Made by a program: the position numbers and the translations under genes
Notes under the pieces: generated by a model
The model's database searches: none
Told to the model about the DNA's origin: nothing
What the model saw: only the letters and a program-made list of their open reading frames with translations
Assembly (NCBI GenBank): GCA_963811825.1
Contig: CAWESS010000030.1
Span: forward strand, 62,001-126,000
DNA: 64,000 nucleotides
Direction: 5' to 3'
Origin: Fodinibacter sp963811825
Lineage (GTDB): Bacteria; Actinomycetota; Actinomycetes; Actinomycetales; Dermatophilaceae
Part shown: piece after piece, positions 11,690-19,658 of the stretch
Position numbering within the stretch: position 1 is the first letter of the stretch
Layout: the number at the start of each line of letters is the position of its first letter

Positions 11690-12732
11690 GCGAAGCGGCC
11701 GCTGCGCCACAGCGGTCCGTGACGGACCTGCCCAAGGCCCACCTCCACCTGCACTTCACCGGCTCGATGCGGGTCACGACGGTGCGCGACCTCGCCGAGC
11801 GGCACGGCATCCGGCTTCCTGCGGCCTTGACGCATGACTGGCCGCCGACCTTCGAGGCCGCCGACGAGCGGGGCTGGTTCCGCTTCCAGCGGCTGTACGA
11901 CGCGGCTCGGGCCTGCGTGCGCGGCGAGGAGGACATGCGGCGGATCGTGCGCGAGGCCGCGCTCGACGACGGGGCCGAGGGCTCGCGGTGGCTCGAGCTG
12001 CAGATCGACCCGACGTCCTACGCGCCGTTCGTCGGGGGCATCACCCCAGCGCTGGAGATCGTGCTCGACGAGGCCAGGGCCGTGTCTGCGGAGCCGGGTG
12101 CGGCCAAGGTGGCGATCATCGTGGCGGCGAGCCGGATGCGGCATCCGCTGGAGGCGCGCACCCTGGCGCGGTTGGCTGCGCGGCATGCCGGGTCGGGGGC
12201 CGGCACGGTGATCGGGTTCGGGCTGTCCAACGACGAGCGGCGGGGTGACACGGCGGAGTTCGCCGCGGCGTTCGGGATCGCCGAGCGGGCGGGGTTGGCG
12301 CTGCTGCCCCACGCCGGCGAGCTGCTCGGTGCGCCGGCCGTGGCCGAGACCCTCGACTCGCTGCGACCGGACCGGCTCGGTCACGGCGTGCGGTGTGTGG
12401 AGGACCCCGCCGTGTTGGAGCGGGTCGTGGCCTCGGGGGTGGCGCTCGAGGTGTGCCCCGGGTCCAACGTCGCGCTCGGGGTCTATGCGGAGGAGGCCGA
12501 CGTGCCACTGCGCCGCTTGCTGGATGCCGGGGCGACCGTCGCGCTCGGGGCCGACGACCCGCTGATCTTCGGTTCACGGCTGGCCGAGCAGTACGCGACC
12601 GCTCGGGAGGTGCACGGCGTCGACGATGCCGGGCTGGCGGCGTTGGCGCTCGGGTCGCTGCAGGCGAGCCGGGCGCCCTCGGACCTGGTGGCGGCGGCCA
12701 GCCGGGATGTCGACGCCTGGCTGCGTGGGTGA
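11686..12732 (+). CDS. Adenosine deaminase family protein
   Basis: This is a 348-residue amidohydrolase of the adenosine/AMP deaminase family. Zinc ligands are in KAHLHLHFTG (residues 17-26), the catalytic Glu in LLPHAGE, and further metal ligands in LGHGVRC and GADDP. It would deaminate adenosine or a related nucleoside such as aminodeoxyfutalosine. The usual SLNTDDP motif is here VALGADDPLIF, so the substrate is uncertain. The GTG start overlaps the DUF5709 stop by four bases. Confidence 0.85.
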   Translation: MSEAAAAPQRSVTDLPKAHLHLHFTGSMRVTTVRDLAERHGIRLPAALTHDWPPTFEAADERGWFRFQRLYDAARACVRGEEDMRRIVREAALDDGAEGSRWLELQIDPTSYAPFVGGITPALEIVLDEARAVSAEPGAAKVAIIVAASRMRHPLEARTLARLAARHAGSGAGTVIGFGLSNDERRGDTAEFAAAFGIAERAGLALLPHAGELLGAPAVAETLDSLRPDRLGHGVRCVEDPAVLERVVASGVALEVCPGSNVALGVYAEEADVPLRRLLDAGATVALGADDPLIFGSRLAEQYATAREVHGVDDAGLAALALGSLQASRAPSDLVAAASRDVDAWLRG

Positions 12733-12791
12733 GTCTCGGGGGCGCGAGGCGCGAGGCGCCCGGGAGCGCATCTCCGCCGTGCCCGCGGCGA

Positions 12792-12836
12792 TTCCTGTGA
12801 GCCCGCCGAGGTGTCTTCCTGAGAGCCCGCCCAGGT
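12792..12836 (+). repeat. Two imperfect 21-base direct repeats
   Basis: TTCCTGTGAGCCCGCCGAGG (plus T; 12792-12812) is repeated as TTCCTGAGAGCCCGCCCAGG (plus T; 12816-12836), with two mismatches and a 24-base period. They lie in the 306-base gap between the deaminase and the XRE gene. Binding sites or a decaying repeat are both possible. Confidence 0.6.
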
Positions 12837-12855
12837 AACCCGTCGGGGGACGTCA

Positions 12856-12879
12856 GGATGGTTCACCTGGTGAGCCACC
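12856..12879. promoter_or_regulatory. Operator-like palindrome upstream of the XRE gene
   Basis: The site contains TCACCTGGTGA, a perfect palindrome about one central base, inside the 18-mer TTCACCTGGTGAGCCACC (12862-12879). The same 18-mer occurs in reverse complement at 13717-13734, on the other side of the regulator gene. It is a candidate binding site for that regulator. Confidence 0.55.
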
Positions 12880-13038
12880 CTCGGCTGCACACCGCACCGG
12901 CGCCCCCGAGCTCGTCGGGATGCCCGGGCGCCCCACGCGTCACGGGCCGTTGTCCACAGGCACAGGGCGCCGTCGCAGTTCTCAACAGGAGACGGCCTCG
13001 GCTGGAGCCGGCATCCGCCCGCCGTGCACGCTGACGTC

Positions 13039-13632
13039 ATGGACGACGCACGAGGACTACCGGACGAGTGGGTGCCCCACCTGCGCCGCGCCCGCGGTGC
13101 CCTCACCGTGGGGGCGGAGGTCGGGCTTGCCCTGCGCGACCACCGTCGACGGCTCGGTCTGAGCCAGCGCGCCTACGCCCTCCGGCGCGGGCTGAGCCGG
13201 GCGATGCTCGCTCGGCTCGAGGCCGACGCGGGACGGATGACTCTGGACACCGTCTCTGACGCGCTGGCCGGCACGGGGTTCGCGCTGTTCGTCGGGCTGT
13301 CGTCGGCTGACCCCGACCTCCCGCCGGAGGGCGCGGCCAGTGCGCTGGCCGCCGACCCAGCACCGGATGAAGGGGTCGGCGTCACCCCTCGCCGCCTCCC
13401 GCCCGAGGCGTGGGCACCCACCGACCTCGTGGCGCGCGTGCGTGGTGGCGGACGGCGGTTCCCGGCGCACCGCCCGGTCTACGCGGTGACCGAGCCCCCG
13501 TTGTGGTGGTGGCTGCACGAGTTCTTCAGTGGCCCGACCGAGCGGCCGAAGTGGTACTCCCCCGTGCCGCGACCCGACGTCAGGCTGCTGCTCGGCGAAC
13601 AGGACGACGACGATGAGCCGGAAGTCGCCTGA
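13039..13632 (+). CDS. XRE-family helix-turn-helix regulator
   Basis: This is a protein of 197 residues from ATG 13039 (202 if GTG 13024 is used). An N-terminal XRE helix-turn-helix at about residues 30-80 reads LRDHRRRLGLSQRAYALRRG then LSRAMLARLEADAGRMTLDT. The C-terminal half contains PVYAVTEPPLWWWLHEFFSG and an acidic tail; I do not recognise this part. The gene is isolated, convergent with murB, and bracketed by 18-base inverted operator-like copies. No clear ribosome site is visible. Confidence 0.75.
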   Translation: MDDARGLPDEWVPHLRRARGALTVGAEVGLALRDHRRRLGLSQRAYALRRGLSRAMLARLEADAGRMTLDTVSDALAGTGFALFVGLSSADPDLPPEGAASALAADPAPDEGVGVTPRRLPPEAWAPTDLVARVRGGGRRFPAHRPVYAVTEPPLWWWLHEFFSGPTERPKWYSPVPRPDVRLLLGEQDDDDEPEVA

Positions 13633-13671
13633 TCGACAGCTCGCTTGTTGCCTCCATCGGCGGCCCACCTT

Positions 13672-13734
13672 GTGAACCATCCCAAAGTTGGCTCGCGTGG
13701 TGAGTCGAAGAGATCCGGTGGCTCACCAGGTGAA
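13672..13734. promoter_or_regulatory. Cluster of three operator-like sites downstream of the XRE gene
   Basis: Within 63 bases lie GTGAACCATCC (13672-13682, the reverse complement of the upstream GGATGGTTCAC), GGCTCGCGTGGTGAG (13690-13704) and GGTGGCTCACCAGGTGAA (13717-13734, an exact reverse complement of the upstream 18-mer). The cluster is in the 186-base gap between the convergent XRE gene and murB, an unusual place for an operator. Confidence 0.5.
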
Positions 13735-13818
13735 GCATCTGGACGTCCCCCGCCGCCCTTGTGGTGCTGCCTCTCAGGTTCGCCAGCTGCCGGGCCGGCT
13801 GCCCGTCAAGCCCTCAAC

Positions 13819-14916
13819 TCACAGGGCGTGACCGACGAGCACCGGCTCGTTCACCAGCGTCACCCCGAACGCCTGCTGCACACCGTCGCGCACCACCCGC
13901 GCCAGGGCCGCCACCTCGGATGCCGTCGCCCCGCCCCGGTTGGTCACCGCCAGGGTGTGCTTGGTCGACAACGCTGCCGGCCCCGGCATCCCGTAGCCCT
14001 TGCCGAACCCGGCGCGCTCGATCAGCCAGGCCGCACTCGTCTTGACGTGCCCGTCGGCGTCCGGATAGCGGGGCAGCGCGACGGCAGCGGCATCGACGTC
14101 ACCGCCGAGGTCAGCGGCGAGGCCCTCCGCCACCCGACCTTCCAGCACCGCGAACTCCTCGACCGACAGCACCGGGTTGGTGAAGAACGACCCGCAGCTC
14201 CACGTGTCGTGGTCCGCAGCATCCAGCACCATCCCGCGGCGCCGGCGCTGGGCGAGCACCGCCTCGCGAGCATCCCCGAGGGGCACGCGGTCCCCGACCG
14301 ACACCCCGAGCTGGGTGGCGAGGTCGGCGTAGCGCACGGGCTGGGACAACGTCCCGGGGACCAGCTGGAACATCACGTCGATCACGACGTAGCGGTCGGT
14401 GCCCTTGAACAGCGAGTGCCGGTACCGAAACCGGCAGTCCAGGGTCATCATCGTGCGGACCCGACCCTCGAGGCGGTCCCACACGCGCACCCGCGCGATG
14501 GTCTGCGCGACCTCCTGGCCGTAGGCGCCGACGTTCTGCACGGGCGTCGCGCCACACGACCCCGGGATGCCGGACAGCGCCTCCACGCCGGCCCACCCCT
14601 GCTCGACGGCGTGGGCCACGAACTCGTCCCAGCTCTCCCCGGCCGAGACGGTGACGTTCGCACCGCCGCACTGGTCGAGCGAGTCGACGACGACGCCCCG
14701 CGTCTCGACCTTGACCACGGTGCCGGCGAACCCGGCATCCGCGACGACGAGGTTGGACCCTCCCCCGAGGACGAGCAGTGGCTCGTCCGCGTCGTCGACC
14801 TCACGCACGGCGTCGACGAGCTCGTCGGCGGTCTCGACGACGACCATCCGCGCGGCGGGCCCGCCGACCCGCATCGTCGTGTGTGCAGCGATCGGCTCGT
14901 CGTGCAGCAGCCGCAT
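13819..14916 (-). CDS. murB: UDP-N-acetylenolpyruvoylglucosamine reductase
   Basis: This is the FAD enzyme that reduces UDP-GlcNAc-enolpyruvate to UDP-MurNAc in peptidoglycan synthesis; 365 residues. FAD-binding motifs are VLGGGSNLVVAD and IPGSCGATPVQNVGAYGQEV, and the catalytic Ser lies in CGSFFTNPVL. ATG 14916 (MRLLHDEPIAAHTTMRVGG) fits the family N-terminus. It begins 10 bases after the hadB-like stop and ends the rpmG-hadA-hadB-murB run, an order also seen in relatives. Confidence 0.96.
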   Translation of the reverse strand: MRLLHDEPIAAHTTMRVGGPAARMVVVETADELVDAVREVDDADEPLLVLGGGSNLVVADAGFAGTVVKVETRGVVVDSLDQCGGANVTVSAGESWDEFVAHAVEQGWAGVEALSGIPGSCGATPVQNVGAYGQEVAQTIARVRVWDRLEGRVRTMMTLDCRFRYRHSLFKGTDRYVVIDVMFQLVPGTLSQPVRYADLATQLGVSVGDRVPLGDAREAVLAQRRRRGMVLDAADHDTWSCGSFFTNPVLSVEEFAVLEGRVAEGLAADLGGDVDAAAVALPRYPDADGHVKTSAAWLIERAGFGKGYGMPGPAALSTKHTLAVTNRGGATASEVAALARVVRDGVQQAFGVTLVNEPVLVGHAL

Positions 14917-14926
14917 CAGGAGCGCA

Positions 14927-15349
14927 TCAGTCGAGCCGGACGACCGCGATGCAGCGGCCGAGCACCTTGTCCCCACCGCACGTCGTCGTGACGTCGACGG
15001 TGACCCGGCCGGTCTCGGCGTCCACGGCCTTGACGACGCCCTGCACCACGATCTCGTTGCCGTCGACGGAGACCTCGACCGGGCGCGTGAAGCGCGTGCC
15101 GAACTCCACGACCCGACCGGCATCCCCGGCCCAGTCGGCGACGACGGTGCCGGAGGCCCCCATCGTCCACATCCCGTGGGCGATCACGTCGGGCAGGCCG
15201 ACCGAGCGGGCGAAGGCCTCGTCCTGGTGGATGGGGTTCTGGTCCAGGGACGCGTTCGCGTAGGCGACGAGCGTCTCGCGTGCCACGGGCACGGTCACGG
15301 GGCCGACGACGTCGCCGACCGAGACCTCTGCGAGCTGACGGACGGGCAT
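14927..15349 (-). CDS. MaoC-like dehydratase (HadB-type)
   Basis: This is a 140-residue single hot-dog protein with the hydratase-2 motif YANASLDQNPIHQDEAFARS, followed by GLPDVIAHGMWTMG. By homology and position it pairs with the next gene upstream to form a HadAB-type (3R)-hydroxyacyl dehydratase. In mycobacteria that complex acts in FAS-II; a mycolate-free Micrococcales would use it in another acyl pathway. ATG 15349 with GGGGAGGA about 7 bases upstream is preferred over the GTG at 15355, which overlaps the hadA stop. Confidence 0.88.
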   Translation of the reverse strand: MPVRQLAEVSVGDVVGPVTVPVARETLVAYANASLDQNPIHQDEAFARSVGLPDVIAHGMWTMGASGTVVADWAGDAGRVVEFGTRFTRPVEVSVDGNEIVVQGVVKAVDAETGRVTVDVTTTCGGDKVLGRCIAVVRLD

Positions 15350-15351
15350 GC

Positions 15352-15801
15352 TCACTCCTCCCCGCCGCGGACGACGATCGTTGACGTGGACGTCGCCAGG
15401 GCATCCCCGGCGGTGGTTGCGAGCTCGGTGCGCGTGGTGATCATCGAGTGGCCACCGGCCGAGCGCACGGCATCCACCGTCGTGACGCCGACGACCTCGT
15501 CGCCAGCCGTGATGGGACGGTGGTGGACGAACCGCTGCTCGCCGTGGACCACGCGGCTGAAGTCGATGGCCGCCTCCGGGTCGGTGATGTACGCCCGCTC
15601 GCTCTGCTGCGAGAAGCGCACCGCCATCGTCGGGGGCGCGATGACGTCGCCGTACCCGGCCTCCCGTGCCGCTGAGGCGTCGGTGTGCACCGGGTCACCG
15701 GCCCCGACGGCGGCGGCGAACGCCGCGATGAGTGCCGCGTCGACGGCATACGGACCGCTGGGCGGGTAGGTGCGCCCGGCGAAGTCTGGGTTCACGGCCA
15801 T
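15352..15801 (-). CDS. MaoC N-terminal-domain dehydratase (HadA-type)
   Basis: This is a 149-residue hot-dog protein (FAS1-type dehydratase domain, PF13452-like) from MAVNPDFAGRTYPPSGPYAV. It has DPVHTD and APPTMAVRF motifs but no full hydratase-2 catalytic pair, as expected for the substrate-binding partner of the HadB-type subunit. ATG 15801 was chosen by family length. Its stop overlaps the next gene, so the two are coupled. rpmG lies 137 bases upstream, beyond a terminator. Confidence 0.85.
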   Translation of the reverse strand: MAVNPDFAGRTYPPSGPYAVDAALIAAFAAAVGAGDPVHTDASAAREAGYGDVIAPPTMAVRFSQQSERAYITDPEAAIDFSRVVHGEQRFVHHRPITAGDEVVGVTTVDAVRSAGGHSMITTRTELATTAGDALATSTSTIVVRGGEE

Positions 15802-15878
15802 GGCGCCCACTCTAGGAGACCGCAGGCCCCATCCGTCCAGAGGGGCGCGGGCGCGGAGCGCGAGCTGCGCCGGAGGAC

Positions 15879-15923
15879 GCGAGAGGCCGCCGGCACCGGA
15901 ACACGGTGCGGGCGGCCTCTCGC
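15879..15923 (-). terminator. Terminator after rpmG
   Basis: Arms GCGAGAGGCCGCC (15879-15891) and GGCGGCCTCTCGC (15911-15923) pair perfectly and GCACCG/CGGTGC continues the stem, about 20 pairs in all. It begins 15 bases past the rpmG stop. Confidence 0.8.
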
Positions 15924-15938
15924 GGGCGAACCGCTGAG

Positions 15939-16106
15939 TCAGCGGGTCTCGCGGTGGGTCGTGTGCGTCTTGCAGCGCGGGCAGAACTTCGCCAGGTCGA
16001 GACGGTCGGGGTTGTTCCGACGGTTCTTCTTGGTGATGTAGTTGCGCTCCTTGCACTCCGTGCACGCCAGGGTGATCTTGGGGCGGACGTCGGTGGCCTT
16101 GGCCAT
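15939..16106 (-). CDS. rpmG: 50S ribosomal protein L33 (zinc-binding form)
   Basis: This is a 55-residue L33 from MAKATDVRPKITLACTECKE. It keeps both cysteine pairs (CTEC and CPRC), so it is the zinc-containing C+ type. The RNYITKKNRRNNPDRLDLAK core is intact. ATG 16106 was chosen by family length; an in-frame start at 16187 would add a non-conserved extension. It follows tRNA-Thr and tRNA-Met, a conserved actinobacterial arrangement. Confidence 0.97.
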   Translation of the reverse strand: MAKATDVRPKITLACTECKERNYITKKNRRNNPDRLDLAKFCPRCKTHTTHRETR

Positions 16107-16227
16107 GGGGGCAACCTGCTCTCGGGAAAGTGAATCGATCGTCGGGCGTCGCGCGGACGCACGAGGAATCGCGCGACACCAGCACAACAGGCTACGCGGC
16201 TTCGGGCATTCCCCGAAATCGCGGCCT

Positions 16228-16304
16228 TGGTAGCGGGAGCGGGGCTCGATCCCGCGACCTCACGATTATGAGTCGTGCGCTCTAACCAGCTGAGCTACCC
16301 CGCC
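16228..16304 (-). tRNA. tRNA-Met (CAT anticodon)
   Basis: A 77-nt gene starts GGCGGGGTAGCTCAGCTGG on the minus strand. The anticodon loop CTCATAA gives CAT, and the T arm is GCGGGATCGAGCCCCGC. The first acceptor pair is G-U and the gene encodes its own 3' CCA, unlike the other two tRNAs here. The first acceptor base pairs, so it is the elongator rather than initiator type. Confidence 0.95.
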
Positions 16305-16351
16305 AGGGGTCGATCCGTAGCCAGCCACGTGGGCGGGCCCGGTCGGACCGG

Positions 16352-16424
16352 AGCCCCCTGTCGGAATCGAACCGACGACCTTTTCCTTACCATGGAAACG
16401 CTCTACCGACTGAGCTAAGGGGGC
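16352..16424 (-). tRNA. tRNA-Thr (GGT anticodon)
   Basis: A 73-nt cloverleaf starts GCCCCCTTAGCTCAGTCGG on the minus strand and ends AGGGGGC plus discriminator T. The anticodon stem TTTCC/GGAAA encloses ATGGTAA, giving anticodon GGT. CCA is not encoded. It lies 47 bases before tRNA-Met. Confidence 0.96.
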
Positions 16425-16472
16425 GCACGCTACCTGCGGGAAACCGCCGGGCGCCACGGAGACATTACACGC

Positions 16473-17189
16473 TCAGGATCGGTCCAGCGAAATCCGCGCG
16501 GCGACGAGCGACGGGCCGTACCAGGTGATCAACCGGCCCGACACCAGGCGCGTCCGCACACGCCGAAACACCTCCGGCCCGTCGCTCGCGGTGAACACGT
16601 ACGGCTCGTCGGGAAGCAGCACGAGATCGGCCACCACCGGGTCGTCGAGCACCTCGGGGTCGACGGGCGGATAGCGCCCGTCCACACCCGCGGTGACGAC
16701 CTCGAAACCGGCCCGGGCCAGCAGGTCGGCCGTGAACGTCGGGCGCCCCACGACCATCCACGGGTCGCGCCAGATCGGCACGACCACGCGCGCGGTCGCC
16801 GCAGGCACCGGCCCGCACCAGGCCTGCTCCGCGGCCACCAACCACGGCGGGTCCTCATCCAACCGGAGTACCTCACGGAACAGCCGCCGCATCGAGGCGA
16901 TGGCGCCCGGCACGGTGTCGATGTCGGTGACCCACACGCGGATGCCGTGCTGCCGCAACCGTCGGACGTCGAGTTCGCGGTTCTCCTCCTTGTTGGCCAC
17001 GACGAGGTCCGGACGCAGCGCGACGATGGCCGCGAGGTCGGGGTTCTTCGTGCCGCGGACCCGTTCGACGCCGCGGGCATCGAGGTCTGCGGGGTGGGTG
17101 CACCAGTCCGTGGCGCCGACGAGGCGTTCCGGCACCGTGACGGCGAGGGCCTCGGTGAGCGACGGGACGAGCGACACGACGCGACCCAC
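16473..17189 (-). CDS. Helical-backbone metal receptor-like protein (BtuF fold)
   Basis: This protein resembles periplasmic vitamin B12/iron-chelate binding proteins: VVSLVPSLTEAL at the N-terminus, VRGTKNPDLAAIVALRPDLV, and a C-terminal YPPVDPEVL region. It has no signal peptide or lipobox and no permease genes nearby, as in cytosolic relatives of this family whose ligand is unknown. The listed start is GTG 17189 (238 residues). However, codons just upstream encode LTDDLGHDVDLPAAV, typical of the family, and the only possible start there is CTG at 17237, overlapping the stop of the upstream SDR gene. Confidence 0.7.
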   Translation of the reverse strand: MGRVVSLVPSLTEALAVTVPERLVGATDWCTHPADLDARGVERVRGTKNPDLAAIVALRPDLVVANKEENRELDVRRLRQHGIRVWVTDIDTVPGAIASMRRLFREVLRLDEDPPWLVAAEQAWCGPVPAATARVVVPIWRDPWMVVGRPTFTADLLARAGFEVVTAGVDGRYPPVDPEVLDDPVVADLVLLPDEPYVFTASDGPEVFRRVRTRLVSGRLITWYGPSLVAARISLDRS

Positions 17190-17233
17190 CGCCGCGGGCA
17201 GGTCGACGTCGTGGCCGAGGTCGTCGGTGAGGG

Positions 17234-17995
17234 TCAGCGCGGAGCCATCCGCAGCGCGCCGTCCATGCGGATCGTCTCGCCGTTGAGGTAGTCGTGGTCG
17301 ACGACGGCGAGCGCGAGCTTCGCGTACTCCTCCGGTCGGGCGAGGCGCTGCGGGAACGGCACCCCGGCCGCCAGGCCTGCGCGGAACTCGTCGGAGACCG
17401 TCGCGAGCATCGGCGTCTCGACGATGCCCGGGGCGATCGTGACGACCCGGATGCCGTACTGCGCCAGGTCGCGCGCCGCCGGGAGCGTGAGCCCCACGAT
17501 GCCGCCCTTGGACGAGCTGTAGGCGGCCTGGCCGACCTGACCGTCGAACGCGGCGATGCTCGCCGTGTTGATCACGACGCCGCGCTGGCCGTCGGCGTCC
17601 GGCTCGGTGGCCGCGATCGCCTCCGCGGCGATCGCCAGGACGGTGAAGGACCCGACGAGGTTGATCTCGACGACCTTGCGGAACAGTGCGAGGTCGTGGA
17701 CGCCCTTGCGTCCCAGGATGCGGGTCGACGGCCCGATCCCGGCGCAGTTGACGACGATCCGCAACGGCCGGGACGGGTCATCGGATGCCGTGGCGACGGC
17801 GGCGCGGACCTCCTCCTCGGACGTCACGTCGGTCGGCTGGTACTGCACGCCCTCGACGTTCGGCCCTGCCTCGCACGCGGCAGCGAGGTCGAGGGCGATG
17901 ACGCGGGAGCCGGCGGCGGCGAGCGCGGCCGCGGTGGCGGCCCCCAGCCCCGAGGCTCCCCCGGTGACGATGGCGGTGGTGTTCGCGGTCTGCAT
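17234..17995 (-). CDS. Short-chain dehydrogenase (3-hydroxyacyl-CoA dehydrogenase type 2-like)
   Basis: This is a 253-residue SDR with the NAD-binding motif TGGASGLGAA (about residues 10-19), DVT, NCAG, and the catalytic Ser...Tyr-x3-Lys as NTASIAAF...YSSSKGG. The overall pattern, including PFPQRLARPEEYAKL and YLNGETIRMDGALRM, matches HSD10-like 3-hydroxy-2-methylacyl-CoA dehydrogenases of branched-chain or fatty acid breakdown. ATG 17995 has AGGATGG upstream; ATG 18004 is also possible. Confidence 0.87.
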   Translation of the reverse strand: MQTANTTAIVTGGASGLGAATAAALAAAGSRVIALDLAAACEAGPNVEGVQYQPTDVTSEEEVRAAVATASDDPSRPLRIVVNCAGIGPSTRILGRKGVHDLALFRKVVEINLVGSFTVLAIAAEAIAATEPDADGQRGVVINTASIAAFDGQVGQAAYSSSKGGIVGLTLPAARDLAQYGIRVVTIAPGIVETPMLATVSDEFRAGLAAGVPFPQRLARPEEYAKLALAVVDHDYLNGETIRMDGALRMAPR

Positions 17996-18038
17996 GGTCG
18001 CCATCCTGCCAGTCGGTGGCGAGCCGTACCGTGGACCC

Positions 18039-18875
18039 ATGGCACTACGCATCGGTGGACACGTCGACCAGAGCGACCCGGTGGCGGAGGCGCTCGCCCG
18101 GGGAGCGACCCTGTCGCAGATGTTCCTCGGCGACCCGCAGAGCTACAAGGGACCGGTCGTGGAGTACGCCGGCGGCGCCGCCGCGCTGAAGGCGGCCGCC
18201 GAGGACGCGGGGGTCGACCTCTACGTCCACGCGCCCTACCCGATCAACGTCGCGGCGACGAACAACCGGATCCGCATCCCGGGGCGCAAGCTGCTCCAGC
18301 AGCACCTGCACGCCGCCGCCGAGATCGGCGCGAAGGGCGTGGTCGTGCACGGCGGTCACCTCGGCAAGGACGAGGACGCCGCCGTCGGCTTCGACAACTG
18401 GCGCAAGTGCATCGACGGGCTCGACCTGCCCGTGCCGCTGCTCATCGAGAACACCGCGGGCGGTGACAACGCCATGGCCCGACGGCTCGAGGCGATCGCG
18501 CGCCTGTGGGACGCGATCGGGGCGGCATCCGGTGGTGACCAGGTGGGGTTCTGCCTCGACACCTGCCACGCGCACGCCGGCGGCAACGACCTCGGCGAGG
18601 TCGTCGAGCGGGTGCTGGCGATCACCGGCCGCATCGACCTCGTCCACGCCAACGACTCGCGGGACACCTTCGACTCGGGCGCTGACCGGCACACGAACTT
18701 CGGCTCCGGGCTCATCGACGGCGCCGACCTGGCCGAGGTCGTGCGGGCCGCTGGGGCCCCCGTCGTGTGCGAGACCCCCGGCGGCGTCGAGGGGCAGGCA
18801 GCCGACATCGCCTGGCTGCGCGAGCGCTCGGCTGAGGTCGGCGGCCGCAGGGTCCGACACCTGACAGGTCGGTGA
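18039..18875 (+). CDS. nfo: Deoxyribonuclease IV (endonuclease IV)
   Basis: This is an AP endonuclease of base excision repair, 278 residues with a TIM-barrel three-zinc site. Ligands are visible in YVHAPYPIN, VVHGGHLG, LLIENTAGG, CLDTCHAHAGG, HANDSRDTFDSGADRHTNFG and CETPGG. ATG 18039 (MALRIGGHVDQS) is divergent from the SDR gene, with only 43 bases between the two starts. The gene is intact. Confidence 0.94.
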   Translation: MALRIGGHVDQSDPVAEALARGATLSQMFLGDPQSYKGPVVEYAGGAAALKAAAEDAGVDLYVHAPYPINVAATNNRIRIPGRKLLQQHLHAAAEIGAKGVVVHGGHLGKDEDAAVGFDNWRKCIDGLDLPVPLLIENTAGGDNAMARRLEAIARLWDAIGAASGGDQVGFCLDTCHAHAGGNDLGEVVERVLAITGRIDLVHANDSRDTFDSGADRHTNFGSGLIDGADLAEVVRAAGAPVVCETPGGVEGQAADIAWLRERSAEVGGRRVRHLTGR

Positions 18876-18911
18876 CAGGTCGGCGGCAGGGCGTCCACGC
18901 ACCGTGGGGCC

Positions 18912-19658
18912 ATGACGACCAGCGCCACCCTGCCCGGGACCCACCTGTACATCCGCGCTCTCGCGGCGGGCGACCACGACACCCTGACGACGATCATGGC
19001 CGGGATGTCGCTGGGGTCTCGGGTGGCCCGCTACCACTCGGGGTTGCCCCACCTGACCCCGCGAATGCTGCGCCACCTCAGCGACGTCGCACCGGGGCGC
19101 CACGTCGCCCTCGTCGCAGAGCAGGACGGCGCCCCGGTGGGCATCGTGCGCTGGGTGCGCGAGGACGACACGACGGCCGAGATCGCCCTCGAGGTCGTCG
19201 ACGCGGCACACGGTCAGGGTGTGGGGCGGGCACTGCTCCAGGCAGCCTGCGTGAGCGCCGTCGAGGCCGGGATCGAGCGCCTGGTCGCCTACGTCACGGC
19301 GGACAACCGCCGCGTCCACCGGTGGCTGCACCGGCACGCGGCCCATCGCGAGGAGGACCGATTCGTCATCCGTCTGCCGGGGAAACTCGCTGCGCCGATC
19401 CGGCCGCTTCGTGGTTCGATGGGAGAATGCGCGCCAGCATCCTGGGGCCGCTCCGAGTCGAGACCACCCGTGGTTCACAGCTCCCCGCCGGAGGCCGACC
19501 CCGCGACCTCCTCGCGGCCCTCCTGCTCCGCAGAGGCCGCCCCGTTCCCGCGGACGTCCTCCTCGACCTCGTCTGGTCCGAGCAGGCAGCCACGCTCGAC
19601 GTCGCTGCGGTCCACACCGTCGTCGCGCGCCTCCGGCGTCAGTTCGGTGCGGAGCTGA
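18912..19658 (+). CDS. GNAT family N-acetyltransferase
   Basis: This is a GNAT acetyltransferase with the acetyl-CoA motif VVDAAHGQGVGRALLQAAC at about residues 95-113. The acceptor is unknown. The family domain ends near residue 160; the frame then stays open for about 75 low-complexity residues and overlaps the start of the next gene by 232 bases in another frame. Either the tail is real or an indel near 19,390-19,430 removed the stop. ATG 18912 lies 36 bases after nfo. Confidence 0.75.
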   Translation: MTTSATLPGTHLYIRALAAGDHDTLTTIMAGMSLGSRVARYHSGLPHLTPRMLRHLSDVAPGRHVALVAEQDGAPVGIVRWVREDDTTAEIALEVVDAAHGQGVGRALLQAACVSAVEAGIERLVAYVTADNRRVHRWLHRHAAHREEDRFVIRLPGKLAAPIRPLRGSMGECAPASWGRSESRPPVVHSSPPEADPATSSRPSCSAEAAPFPRTSSSTSSGPSRQPRSTSLRSTPSSRASGVSSVRS

